Assembly (NCBI RefSeq): GCF_000003855.2
Contig: NW_003101681.1
Span: forward strand, 4,631,359-4,695,358
DNA: 64,000 nt
Source of the DNA: Blastomyces gilchristii SLH14081
Taxonomy: Eukaryota > Ascomycota > Eurotiomycetes > Onygenales > Ajellomycetaceae
Direction of reading: 5' to 3'
The number at the start of each line of letters is the position of its first letter. Position 1 is the first letter of the stretch. The position numbers were made by a program, and so were the translations under genes. Under the pieces are notes generated by a model. It saw only the letters and a program-made list of their open reading frames with translations, was not told where the DNA came from and searched no databases. This document shows positions 45,989-55,806 of this stretch, piece by piece.

Positions 45989-47753
45989 CTAAGACCCAGG
46001 CTTAGCCTGAACCTGAAAATACGGATATCCCTGCTTCGACTTAATCCACTGGCCATTCAACTTATTATGGATATCAGTGACGGAGCGGAGAGACCAGGAT
46101 CCATCAAGGTTGTGCACCCACAGAGCCTGGCCGGCGGGTGGGTTGTATGGGACCAGCTGGCGGGGGATATTGGCTCCATTGGCCTGTGCAGCGGCTACGT
46201 TCTGTGCATGGAGCTGCTGGGGGTTCGGGGCAAACCATGCCTGGGGCTGCTGCTGCTGTTGCTGGACAGGGACGACGGCGGGGGCTGGCCATCCAAACCA
46301 GTTTTGAGCTTGTTGGGGCACGAAGGCCTGCTGTGGCTGTGGGCCCACGGCGATTTGTCCATGCTGGTTGGGGTGGAGATGGGTTAGCTTGTGCGTGAGT
46401 GTGTGAGTGTATGTGGATTGGTGTTTTGCGCGTGTGGTTTGTGTTTTTTTAAGGGGAGTAGAAGAAAAGGTGAAACTGTAAATAAATAGGACAGAAAACT
46501 GGAGATTATGCTGTGCTTGTTTGCAAGGGAAAATAAGAGAACGCGGAAGACCCGAATGAACACAAGCAAACAAATAAAGAAAGCAAACCAGATGTCATAC
46601 AAGGAATTAGAAAAACAATCGGTCAATAATAGTAATAGGTATAATAGTTATAATAGTAATAGTAAGGAGAAGGAGAAGGGGCAGGGGCAGGGGCAGGGGC
46701 AGGGGCAGGAGACTGATAATGAAAGGGGGGAACAACAGCGACCATGACAGCCTGGTTCGGCGCCGCGGGAGCATTGTTCGCAGCGGGGGCGGGGGCTGAA
46801 ACCGACTCGATATGAGGCGCTACAACGGGGGCGGGAGCTGGGGGACCGTTGTTATTTGCCGGCGGCGGGTTGTGGTTTTCGACGACATGGCCGGGATAGG
46901 GGTTGGAGGCTTGCAGAGCGGCATGTTGTGGATGGGCGGGATTCTGCATGGGGATATACCGGAAGACGGTGGGCTGAGGGTGTTGTTGTTGTTGCTGCTG
47001 TTGTTGCTGCTGCTGGATGGGAGCTAGGAAGAACGCCATGGTGACCGGGAGGAGGGGAAGGTGGACGATGTGGTGGTGTGGTGGTGTGGTGGTGTGGTGG
47101 TGTGGTACAGTGTGTTGTTTGTTTTGTCCAGGAAGCGTGTAGGGATGAGAAGGGGGAGATAAAGGGTGATAGCGATGAAAGACGGTGAAGAAGGTTGATG
47201 ATGGGAAGAAAGGGGAGAACACAGGGAGACAGTGTGATACAGTAGTAATAGGTGGAGGGGGGAGAGGAAGAAAGGAGAAGTGAGTGAGGCAGGGAAGCAG
47301 AATGAGACGAGTCAAGTGAATGGCGAAGAGTGAGAATTGAGATAGACCAAGAAGAGGGGAGAAGAAGGAAGACAAGAAGAAAAGAAAGAAGAAAAAGAAA
47401 AAGAAAAAGAAAAGAAAAGAAAAGAAAAGAAAAGAATGAGAGAAATGAGAACCTAAGGCACACCGCAATATCACATCCACACACATACAATACATAGGTA
47501 CAGGACAATCCAACCATGTTACATATCGAAGTTCAATGAAATAAATATACAACCCAGCCAGCAGTGGAATCAATAATCAATTCAAAAAATTCATTCATCT
47601 ACTCACCGGTCCAATAGGCACAAACTGATCCCCAGGATTGACCATGATAAACTGCGCATTGCCATTCTCCTCCTCCTCGTCCTTCTTCTTCTTCTTGGGC
47701 ACGTCCTCGATCACATACGCCTTGTACGGCGTGCCCCACCACATACACATCAT
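45989..47753 (-). CDS. Unrecognised Q/P-rich protein, two-exon model with a 1.24-kb intron
   Basis: Exon 1 (47753-47607) encodes 49 residues, MMCMWWGTPYKAYVIEDVPK then a Lys5/Asp-Glu4 stretch and FIMVNPGDQFVPIGP, ending at a strong donor CCG|GTGAGT. A clear acceptor (polypyrimidine, CCAACCAG) at 46364 joins in phase 0 to exon 2 (46363-45989), HGQIAVGPQPQQAFVPQQ onward, giving 173 residues. Exon 2 ends in a folded-looking segment, GQALWVHNLDGSWSLRSVTD and IHNKLNGQWIKSKQGYPYF, perhaps a small substrate-recognition or structural domain. I do not know the family. The intron is ten times longer than the usual here and contains another open frame on the same strand (46623-47039). An alternative acceptor inside it also joins exon 1 in frame, so alternative terminal exons are possible. 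Confidence 0.5.
46623..47039 (-). CDS. Q/P/A-rich frame nested in the long intron (own gene or alternative terminal exon)
   Basis: The frame reads MAFFLAPIQQQQ and then HPQPTVFRYIPMQNPAHPQH, Pro/Ala-rich sequence, and an unusual Tyr-rich end (about ten Tyr in the last 13 residues). As a gene it would have 138 residues. Alternatively the acceptor CCATCCAG ending at 47013 would join it in phase 0 to exon 1 of the surrounding gene (…FVPIGP|QQQ…), replacing the downstream exon. The polyQ start, (Ala-Pro)n and Tyr tail suggest a disordered protein. No family recognised. Confidence 0.4.
   Translation of the reverse strand: MAFFLAPIQQQQQQQQQQQHPQPTVFRYIPMQNPAHPQHAALQASNPYPGHVVENHNPPPANNNGPPAPAPVVAPHIESVSAPAPAANNAPAAPNQAVMVAVVPPFHYQSPAPAPAPAPAPSPSPYYYYYNYYTYYYY
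47060..47104. repeat. GGTGTGGT octamer repeats
   Basis: Repeats of TGGTGGTG/TGTGGTGG directly upstream of the nested frame, reading CACCACAC on the transcribed strand. Confidence 0.8.
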
Positions 47754-47855
47754 TGAGCAATCGTTGGGCTGCGAGATATAATGGGATAGCTATTGGCCGG
47801 GGATGGCGCGGTGGTAGGTATGGTATGGTATGGTATGTCTGTGAGTAAGTAGTAG

Positions 47856-47860
<5 letters not shown>

Positions 47861-47922
<62 letters not shown>
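47861..47922. repeat. Compound microsatellite (TG)15(AG)16
   Basis: A perfect TG run passes directly into a perfect AG run about 110 bp upstream of the Q/P-rich gene start. Confidence 0.95.
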
Positions 47923-47924
<2 letters not shown>

Positions 47925-48854
47925 GGAGAAAGATGAAAATGGAATATAGAAAAAGTAAAGAAGAGAGGGAGGGTAGGAGGCGGGAGACGAGAGAAAAAAA
48001 GTTTGATCAGGCAAGGGGATGATCAGTTTACAAAAAATTGGAGTGGTGGAGGGCGGTTGATGGAGATAGGAGGGGGATAAAGGGTTGTTCGAGGAAAAAG
48101 AAGGTAGAGGGAAGAGTCAATTCACTGAACTGGCTGAGAGTGTGTTGGGATGGATAGGGCTATGCTTGGGTCAATGGATGACTGACTGAGGGAGATAAGA
48201 ATGGGATCTCGTGTGCAACATGCAGCAGCTATGTATATCAGGCTGCGGCTCTGTATCGTGTATAACGATGTATATATATGCCTATACATACTTATAAATA
48301 TGTATATATAAATAGCCGGATATCACCGTCCTGCAGACTTCCATTTTGCCATCATCCCGTCTCATTCTTTTCTTCTTCTTATTCTTGCTTTCTATCCACC
48401 AGCTCTCGCTTTGATACCTCAAATCAATCCTGCCACCCGGGAGGCGGAGGAGTGGGAAGAAGGGCCCACACAGACGAGAATATCAACCAACATACATACC
48501 CGTTATTTACATGATTGCCGCCCCAGCCCAGGGATTGCCCGGGATAATAATCATAATGATAAGGTCTTTCTGGGAGAACAAAAAGGCGGTATGATGAATG
48601 TGAGAGAGTTTGGGTTGTTGGTCGTTTCTAGCTCTCATTGTCATCGTCGTCGTCGTCGTCGTTGTTGTTTGTTGCTTGTTCCTTGTTGCTGCTCTGGGCT
48701 CTTGTGGAACCTATCAGGATGAGCTATATACCAACCCAACATCACCCACAACAAGGGCCAACAGAGCCAACAGGCTCACGGCGAAAGGCCATTGGACGTT
48801 GCACGGATGCCCGAGAAGTTGCATTGGGTTTAATGTGTCCTATTTACCCTTGAC

Positions 48855-48883
<29 letters not shown>
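48855..48883. repeat. A29 homopolymer
   Basis: Twenty-nine A bases in intergenic DNA; no retroelement-like sequence precedes it, so this is more likely a slippage tract than a retroposon tail. Confidence 0.85.
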
Positions 48884-48885
<2 letters not shown>

Positions 48886-50135
48886 ATTTCTTCTTGTTGT
48901 CTTCTCGTTGAGAGAAAAACAAAGGCTGCTTTACCGCCTCGAGTGGTGGGATATGGGAGGAGACGGAAGTTGCGGGAAACAAATAAGGAAAAATGAGCGC
49001 AACAAAGACCAGAAGAGTCATCCTTGCAATTTGGCTTGCTTTTAGTGACGACAAGAAAAACTTTGACCGGGGCGGCGCGCTATGGTACGCGATATCCCGG
49101 AATTTTCGCTCTTTTCTTGTTTCTCTTTCAACATCTTCGTGTTTCGTGTTTATACAACAATTCTCCTGTCATAAATGTGTACCCATCAGACAAATTCGAG
49201 TAAAGAGGGGCCAAAAAAGGACGAGGCGATTTTTGCTTGTCAAAGAAATATATGCAGTAAAAATATAGAGAGTACATCTAAAACATGTAACGTCCCTTTA
49301 GAGGAGAAAAATTCAAAATTCAAAAATAAAATAACCGACCTTAGACTGATGCCGTGTGAGGAGTTAAAAATAAAATTCGAGACAAAGAAAATATGCTAAT
49401 GCTTTTGGAAGTGTCTTGGCAAGAGGGGGAAATATGTATGCACAAAGTCTTATCTCAATCGTCCCCGCCAAAGATGAGATACCAAAAAAAAGAAAGAAAA
49501 GAAAAGAAAAGAAAAGAAAAGAAGAAGAAACGAAAAAAAGAAAAAAAGAAGGGCACTAGATTGAACGCAAGGCGCCACAGAAACTCATGCCTGATATCCA
49601 TGAAGTATACTATAATATAGAAATAAAACGACGAAAGGAGGAGGATTTCTCATGGCTGGTGCTGCCATAAGAATTGTTCACGCAAAAGAAAGAGCAAGTT
49701 TTCAAAAAGTCACTTGAAAGCCCGTGCATACACAGCATCTAACAAGGCCGGAAACAGTCAGCTTTTGACTTAACGTGTTGGGCGGGGCAGGAAAACGGCA
49801 AGGGAAAGAGAAAAAACAGTAAAGTCATGGCACGAGCGACAAGTTAGGAGTCTTTTTTGGTGTTGCTGCGCTAACCATATGAACACTTAGAAAATCACAG
49901 TAGGTGTGACTTCATCGGGCATATTATTCCTTCAGAGTCCCAGGCTTCAACTAGATGCTCCCTGCCGGAGAACCGATACCGCACCCGCAGCAATTTCGGG
50001 CGGAGTGGGAACGGATCATAGAATCCGAGAATTTGTGACTGCAAAGGGTAATAATATATTAGTATTTTTTATGTTTGTCATGTCTGCCTGATTGAGTAGG
50101 TAAAGGAGTCGAATTTTGGGGGCGGTGTAGGGGAA

Positions 50136-52527
50136 TTAGACCTTAATGACTCGAGGGGATATATTCAACTGTCCCTGGTCAACCAGTGCAGCGACCGGAA
50201 TCGTGACGTCTATCATGCCCTCCGCGTAATCGTCGTCGACTATAATGGGCCCGTTTTGTTTGTTCTTTTTTGAAGAACGAGATGGCGGACATCCATATTC
50301 GGCGTGAACAATGACCAACCCGTCTCGATCGGCTTCCCGATCTTGTCTTCGCAAAACTTGATCCCTCATCATAGAAATTGCCTGCGCACTTTCAGCTTTA
50401 CGCTTCGCAACTCGTTTCGAAAGTCGCTTTCGCAACCTTGCGATTTCCTGCCTTTCTCTCCGCTGCGCTCTGGGACGCAGATATCCAAATTCAATCGCTC
50501 CATATACTGTGAATGGCACTATGACCACCAACATGCATAGGTCACTAGTAAGTTTGTCCACAGGACATAAAGCTATAGGTAATTTGAAAGTCTGTCCCAA
50601 TCTACTCCATGAGACGCTACAACCAAGGCCCATGTTCCCTATTGTGGAGATGGTTAATCCCACACGGGTGAATTCACCAACTCTCCGCGAGCCAGAAACG
50701 GACCAGCCCAAGCTGAGGTTGGCGTCTATCACCGCGCGCAATCCTAGCCGTATGGCGCCGCTGCCACTCCGGGTTTTGCTAGGATAATAGCCCTCGCCAC
50801 TCCATTCGGAACGCAAGGGTTCCGCCGGCTTCCGCGCGAAGATAGTCCGCTCATATTGCACGGTTAAGTTCATGCCTTCTAGCGACGACCCGAGGCTGAA
50901 GCCCCATGTTTCATTGGGTTTGGGCGGCTGCTGGAGCTGCTTGGTTGAGTCATTGTCATGGTCTGAAAAAATATCTGCATCATCTTCATCCATATCGTGA
51001 TCGTCAGCACGGGGGTCCGTAGGTAGCTGCATTCTTGGTAAGCTTGTGTATCCGATCGAAACACCACTCATCGAATATGGCCGCAACGCTTCTGCATACG
51101 GGTCGCGTTTGCTAACATCCATGAACACATTCTGAAGGAATTCTGGCCATGACAGCGACCCGGGTGACCAGTTACCGGTAACTACCCCTCCAGTGCCTAT
51201 CATACGTGATATTGATAGAGTCAGGTCGGGAGGGTGTCGCAATGGAGAGGAGACGCATGTAGATTTCACGGTGAGGGAAAATGGCCTAGTGCCTTCCACC
51301 AGAGTTACAGCTTTGGTGATGCTTGCTTGAACAAGTGGTTGCGGGAAAATAAGGGTATTAATGTTCACTACCGCCCCACCGAGGAAGGATAATAGGGGCC
51401 CTTTAAGGATACCTCGTTTGAGAGGGTCGTTGCTGATGACGTGTGCTAATGTAGCTCCAAAATTGACATTCGCGTTACGAATGGTTAAGGGTTGTCGTAC
51501 CTGTGACTGTCAGTGAGTGCGTTTAAAAAATTAGAATTAAAATCATAAAAAAAGCCTACTTGTCTCTCAAGTTCTTCTCCTGTAGATGGAATGAATAATT
51601 TGACGTTCTGGACTGGTTTTCCAAAACGACCATTGACCGAAGCTTGTAGCTGTAATCTAGTCGTCTCAGGCGTGCTGTCCTCAGGAGTGCCTTGGTCTGG
51701 TGCTGGTTTGTCTGTATCTTCATCTTTGGTTCCATTTGCCTCCGATTTCGATGCGCCAAACCAAGGTATGTTAGGAAGTGGTATGGGAAGAGAATATCCG
51801 AGTAAAAACCCTGACGGCCTTAAGCTAGGTACACGTATCGAGATATCTCCTCCCGACGTGGTCTCGAACATAGATTTCGCATCCACCGAAACATGAATAG
51901 TACCCTTGCATCATGTCAGTACTTATAACGGGAAAACAACAGGGAAGACATCTCCGTAGAGACATAGGCGCATGCTCCCAAAGAATATGCGCTTTTGATT
52001 TATTCTTTTTGATTTATTCTTTTTTCCCTCAAAGGACCAATTCAACCTACATTGGCATCCACCAAGTCATTCAAGAACTTCCTCTCCTGGCGTCTCATGA
52101 CCGCCAAAAACCAGTGACGGAATTCAACTTCATCCATCGCCTTCACTCCAACTTGTTGTCTTTCAGCGTACCCATTTCTACCCATGAGGCCTCCCTCCCC
52201 CCATGTGTGCTGCACTCCTTCTTTGCCCAGCATGTCATATACAGTTCGTTTCTTAGGATCTATCAGCGTCTCGTATGCATCGCGTATCCTATTATAATGC
52301 TCCGTCGCAGCCTCCCTTAGCTCCGGGGGTTGTTTGTCAGGGTGAAAGCTGAGGGTCAAGGTTCTGTATGCCGAGCGGATTTGCGATTCCGTAGGCGGAG
52401 GGTCTCGGGCCAACGCCAACAAGCTGTAATAGTCAACGTCGTCTGGGTAATCTTTCAATCGGTCATAGTCATTCTCCGATCCATTGGAGCGGTGGTCGCT
52501 CCCGCTTTCTTTGTTGGCTTCCGGCAT
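50136..52527 (-). CDS. DnaJ protein, DNAJC11-like (DUF3395 C-terminal domain)
   Basis: Three exons, 52527-52051, 51904-51560 and 51500-50136, give 728 residues. The J-domain spans about 32-101: DYYSLLALARDPPPTESQIR, HPD at 62-64 (LSFHPDKQPPE) and DPKKRTVYDMLG. This HPD would stimulate an Hsp70 ATPase. A long middle region of beta-rich repeats (SLGWSVSGSRRVGEFTRVGL and similar) recalls the DUF1977/beta-barrel-like middle of DNAJC11. A hydrophobic segment at about 594-615 (LCMLVVIVPFTVYGAIEFGY) is a probable membrane helix, followed by a basic helix and a C-terminal DUF3395-like domain (DGLVIVHAEYG, DVTIPVAALVDQGQLNI). Human DNAJC11 associates with the mitochondrial outer membrane and MICOS; a similar place here is inference. 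The protein is longer than the human one (559), mostly from an acidic insertion near residues 440-470. Confidence 0.9.
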
Positions 52528-53855
52528 GTTCGCAGTGATATCAAGACAGGCGAGCCATTGACTGCGGTCCGTCTGTCAGGCTGCTCCGATTGGTTCGTCT
52601 ATGGCGTTGTCCTCGTTTACGAGACCATCTAGTCCGATTGAGATGTCCAGGAAAGTGGTCGCCTGTTCCGAGGCATTGCGTGGATAGAGTCTGCTTGGTT
52701 TGGACTTGGATGTTGTCGGAGATCTCGGCTTTGGAAAAGTCGGTCATTTTCAGCCGCGTGTTGCGGCTATTTAGCGACCAGTTGCTTTTCAACAAACTAT
52801 GAAAAGCACTTCTATGCACAGAATGGAGTATAGAGTCATTAATTTTCAATGATAGCACAATAACACAATAATAATATATTAATATTATATATTGAATATT
52901 AAAATTATATAGTTATATTATACTGTAGGCTACTGGGGCAAAAGAGCTCAATCACCACCAGCGCACTGCTGGTAGAAGGGCCGATCAACCGCGGGACCCC
53001 CAACATATACTCTGTAGTTATTTGTAAGATTCTGATAGTAGATTAATCTTGTCTTGATTCTGAATATCTGTTAATCTTTGAATTATCATAGTAATATAAT
53101 ATGATTGATTTCAAATTCTCTTGCAATCTCTGTATATTTAGAAATCAATTATCTGTTCAATTGATTAATTACTGTCTCTATGATCACTTCATTAAGTGAT
53201 ATGATAAGTGATTGAAGTTGAAGAGTTGTACTCTGTAACTAGTTGATTGAAGAAAAAAATCAGAGCTTGTTGAGTGAATGAGTTCATTGGTGCATCACAT
53301 TAGTTAGTTATTTAACTAGTTAGTTATTTAATACTCCGTAGTTTGGCTGAGTCCCCCGCCACAGGCACACAACTCATGATAAACGCCGCCAGAAATGCCT
53401 GTTGATAAAATTCCACCAGAATGCCAGATTACTTCGCATGAATAGGACTGGGACTGAAAGTTGGTGGTCAGCTAGAAGGGCCTGGTGAGAGGTTCATTAT
53501 TACACTAAAGGGTAGTTATCCGTGTCGTTCAGGTCATCCACTGAACCTATTCTCAAGTTTAATCTTAATGTGATACGTCTATCATGCTCATTACAATTAC
53601 AGTGTCAAAGGCGCAGAAAGTACTGCCTATCCTTCGTGGCGCACCCCTTGTGAAGACAAGCATGTTTAGTTACTGGCTAACTATGAACCTCCAATTTAGT
53701 AACATCCAGGCAGCCAGTTACAAGAAACCGCATATTGGCTCGTTGTTGGGTGAAGTAAATTTTACTATCACCCTGAAGACTGACTCTGAGAGTTAAACAC
53801 AGCATTTATCGGGATATTGATTCAAAACTTGAATTCCAGCCTTCTTTGCCAAACA
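52528..53855. other. Intergenic region with an AT-rich island
   Basis: Divergent gap between the DNAJC11-like and ceramidase-like genes. From about 52840 to 53340 the DNA is strikingly AT-rich, with only a short GC-rich island (about 52928-53005). No open frame of coding character. Listed repeats lie at its right end. Confidence 0.6.
53301..53332. repeat. Tandem 16-bp repeat TAGTTAGTTATTTAAC/T
   Basis: Two adjacent copies at 53301-53316 and 53317-53332 differ only at the last base. They are followed at once by TACTCCGTA (53332-53340). Confidence 0.9.
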
Positions 53856-55253
53856 ATGAACCCCCGCGCCCGACCAACTGATAAGAATCATAGTGGAGAT
53901 ATCCCTCCGGTATACAGAATCGATCTTTCCCTGCCTCCTGCACAACGATATGTAGAGGTCGCCGGGGTATATCGAGAAAGGATGAGGTCTTTGACCAGTC
54001 TATTCGACGAGCTCGTCGAGTCCATCTTCCCTGCCGTAAATATCAGATGGGTGAAACGTGCTGCCCGCCTACTGCTCCGGCGCCTCTATACTCACGAGGA
54101 AACGGAGGAGATCAAGGGGATAAGTCAAACCACTGACATCCCTCTGTATTTATTGGTGTCACTTAATGTGCTCCTCGACCTGCTCATGGGGTGCACCAGT
54201 GGCGGCGCGAGATGTAGAGATGCACATGATGTAGATTCGAAAATGCTACATTTTCGCACTCTCGACTGGGACATGGATGGCCTACGGCAGCTGATTGTCC
54301 AGCTAGAATTCGTCCGCAGTCCTCACACCGAACAAGTCCTCGCGACAAGCATTACTTATGTTGGTTTTGTCGGAGTCCTAACGGGCGTGAGGGAGAATCT
54401 TAGCGTTTCGTTGAATTTCCGCCCATATCATGATACGAGCAGGCGCTTTGGCAATGTGAAATTTTACGCGAGCCATATCCTCGTCTTGTTAGGGATTCGC
54501 CGTTCTATATCCTCTTTGCTTAGGCAGTGTATCCTTCCACCAGCTCCGACGAAATGGAGTATTTTCACCAAGGTGTGGAGAGGAGCACGTCGACCCGCCC
54601 ACCATGGTTTATCTCTTGGTGCCATAGCAGCGGAACTATCACAGACCCCCACGACTGCAGCGTATGTAATTTTTAGCGACGGGAACTCCACCACTGTCCT
54701 TGAAAAGGACTATAGATCCGCCGTTACCCGCACTTCCTCGTCATTCATCGTAGCTACAAACAGCGACATAGAGGACGAATCCACTGATTCAACCACAAGA
54801 ACCGACAATCTTGCTTCACCACAACCTCAGGCCGTCCAGCTAGCTGGCCTAGAAGAATTGGTAGAGGATAGCGTCGAACGAAGAACGTACATGCAAGGTT
54901 TTTGGGATGCGAAGGAGAAGTCAAGACAGTCCAGCCACCCGCAGGCATCCACAGATAGACAGAAGCGAGACCCGCTTCACCGCACACGCGCTTCCAGAGT
55001 AGCCGCCAGGCAACAACAAACTGCCATGTCATCCTCAACATCATCGAGCACATCTCAAGACTACGAACCTCAGCAGGGAGTCGACGAAGCTACCTCCGAG
55101 ATTCAAGAGGTCACCGCCTCACCAGCTGAAATCATAAGATGGACGAGCACCTACCCAATTACGAATGAGATGACGCATTTTGCAACTGTCATGGATCCTA
55201 TGGAGGGTAAAATTGTTTGGGTGAGACGATATACCCGCCCATTGCGCTGGTAG
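53856..55253 (+). CDS. Acid ceramidase/NAAA-like N-terminal-nucleophile amidase
   Basis: A single exon of 465 residues from the first ATG (MNPRARPTDK). The enzyme family cleaves the amide bond of ceramide or N-acylethanolamines and matures by self-cleavage to expose an N-terminal Cys. The candidate nucleophile is Cys113 in LLMGCTSGGAR; Arg134 and Asp137 in LHFRTLDWDMD match the Arg-x-x-Asp pair after the nucleophile in ASAH1 (Arg159, Asp162). A GFVGVLTGVRENLSVSLNFR block (about 179-198) and HGLSLGAIAAELSQTPTTAA also fit the fold. The region around 300-430 is polar, Ser/Thr/Gln-rich and probably an insertion, before the final VMDPMEGKIVWVRRYTRP strand. No signal peptide is seen, unlike lysosomal relatives, unless an upstream exon is missed. 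Some fungal relatives act in lipid metabolism; the substrate here is unknown. Confidence 0.85.
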   Translation: MNPRARPTDKNHSGDIPPVYRIDLSLPPAQRYVEVAGVYRERMRSLTSLFDELVESIFPAVNIRWVKRAARLLLRRLYTHEETEEIKGISQTTDIPLYLLVSLNVLLDLLMGCTSGGARCRDAHDVDSKMLHFRTLDWDMDGLRQLIVQLEFVRSPHTEQVLATSITYVGFVGVLTGVRENLSVSLNFRPYHDTSRRFGNVKFYASHILVLLGIRRSISSLLRQCILPPAPTKWSIFTKVWRGARRPAHHGLSLGAIAAELSQTPTTAAYVIFSDGNSTTVLEKDYRSAVTRTSSSFIVATNSDIEDESTDSTTRTDNLASPQPQAVQLAGLEELVEDSVERRTYMQGFWDAKEKSRQSSHPQASTDRQKRDPLHRTRASRVAARQQQTAMSSSTSSSTSQDYEPQQGVDEATSEIQEVTASPAEIIRWTSTYPITNEMTHFATVMDPMEGKIVWVRRYTRPLRW

Positions 55254-55806
55254 TCCAGGGTGAGGTGATAGGGCTTTTTAGCTGCTTGTTATATGCGACG
55301 ATAAATAAAGTATTGTTAACAACTCCTCCCCCACTACATTCTTTTCCTGGCGCAGGATACTCACTTGACATCTATCTTTGTGGAGATGGAGATGGAATGA
55401 ACTTCTTTGAAGAGGCGCAGAGCGGAGAAAATCGCAAAGGGTTAACGTACGATCACAAGGTTGGTTGGCCCACTTCTATATCGACATATTTCTCCGTTGT
55501 TATAGTTGTTATGTTCTCCATCTTTTCCTTGTTATTACCTTACAAAACAATTGCGCACCGAAAGAGATGTTTTGCGGATTCTCTGTTCTGGTGTATGCCA
55601 TTTTAAGTGAAAAGTAAAAAATTATGGAAAGAGGTCATGTAGCTCAGAAAGGAAGACAGAAGAGGAAATCGTAGGTAGCCGTTGCTGCTAGACATGTACA
55701 TAACAATTAAAAGGCAAGCGACTAATTCTATCATGCAGGTAGAAGAGGTATATATGCATAAGTAAAAGTAAATACTCCACGCGATAAAGAAAAAAAGAAG
55801 ACATTT
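55254..55806. other. Convergent 3' flanks
   Basis: 553 bp between the ceramidase-like gene and the Zn2Cys6 gene, AT-rich. No gene seen. Confidence 0.6.

Larger units (their letters stand above)
47754..50135. other. Intergenic region, 2.4 kb
   Basis: Leader and promoter of the Q/P-rich locus, with GGTAT repeats (47819-47837), a (TG)15(AG)16 microsatellite, a GTC run near 48643-48665, an A29 run (48855-48883), an AAAAG tract near 49490-49550, and the 3' flank of the DNAJC11-like gene. No gene seen. Confidence 0.6.

Noticed and set aside
48855..48883. A29 run as the tail of a LINE or retroposed gene
   Set aside because: The preceding DNA shows no reverse transcriptase or coding similarity and no target duplication.
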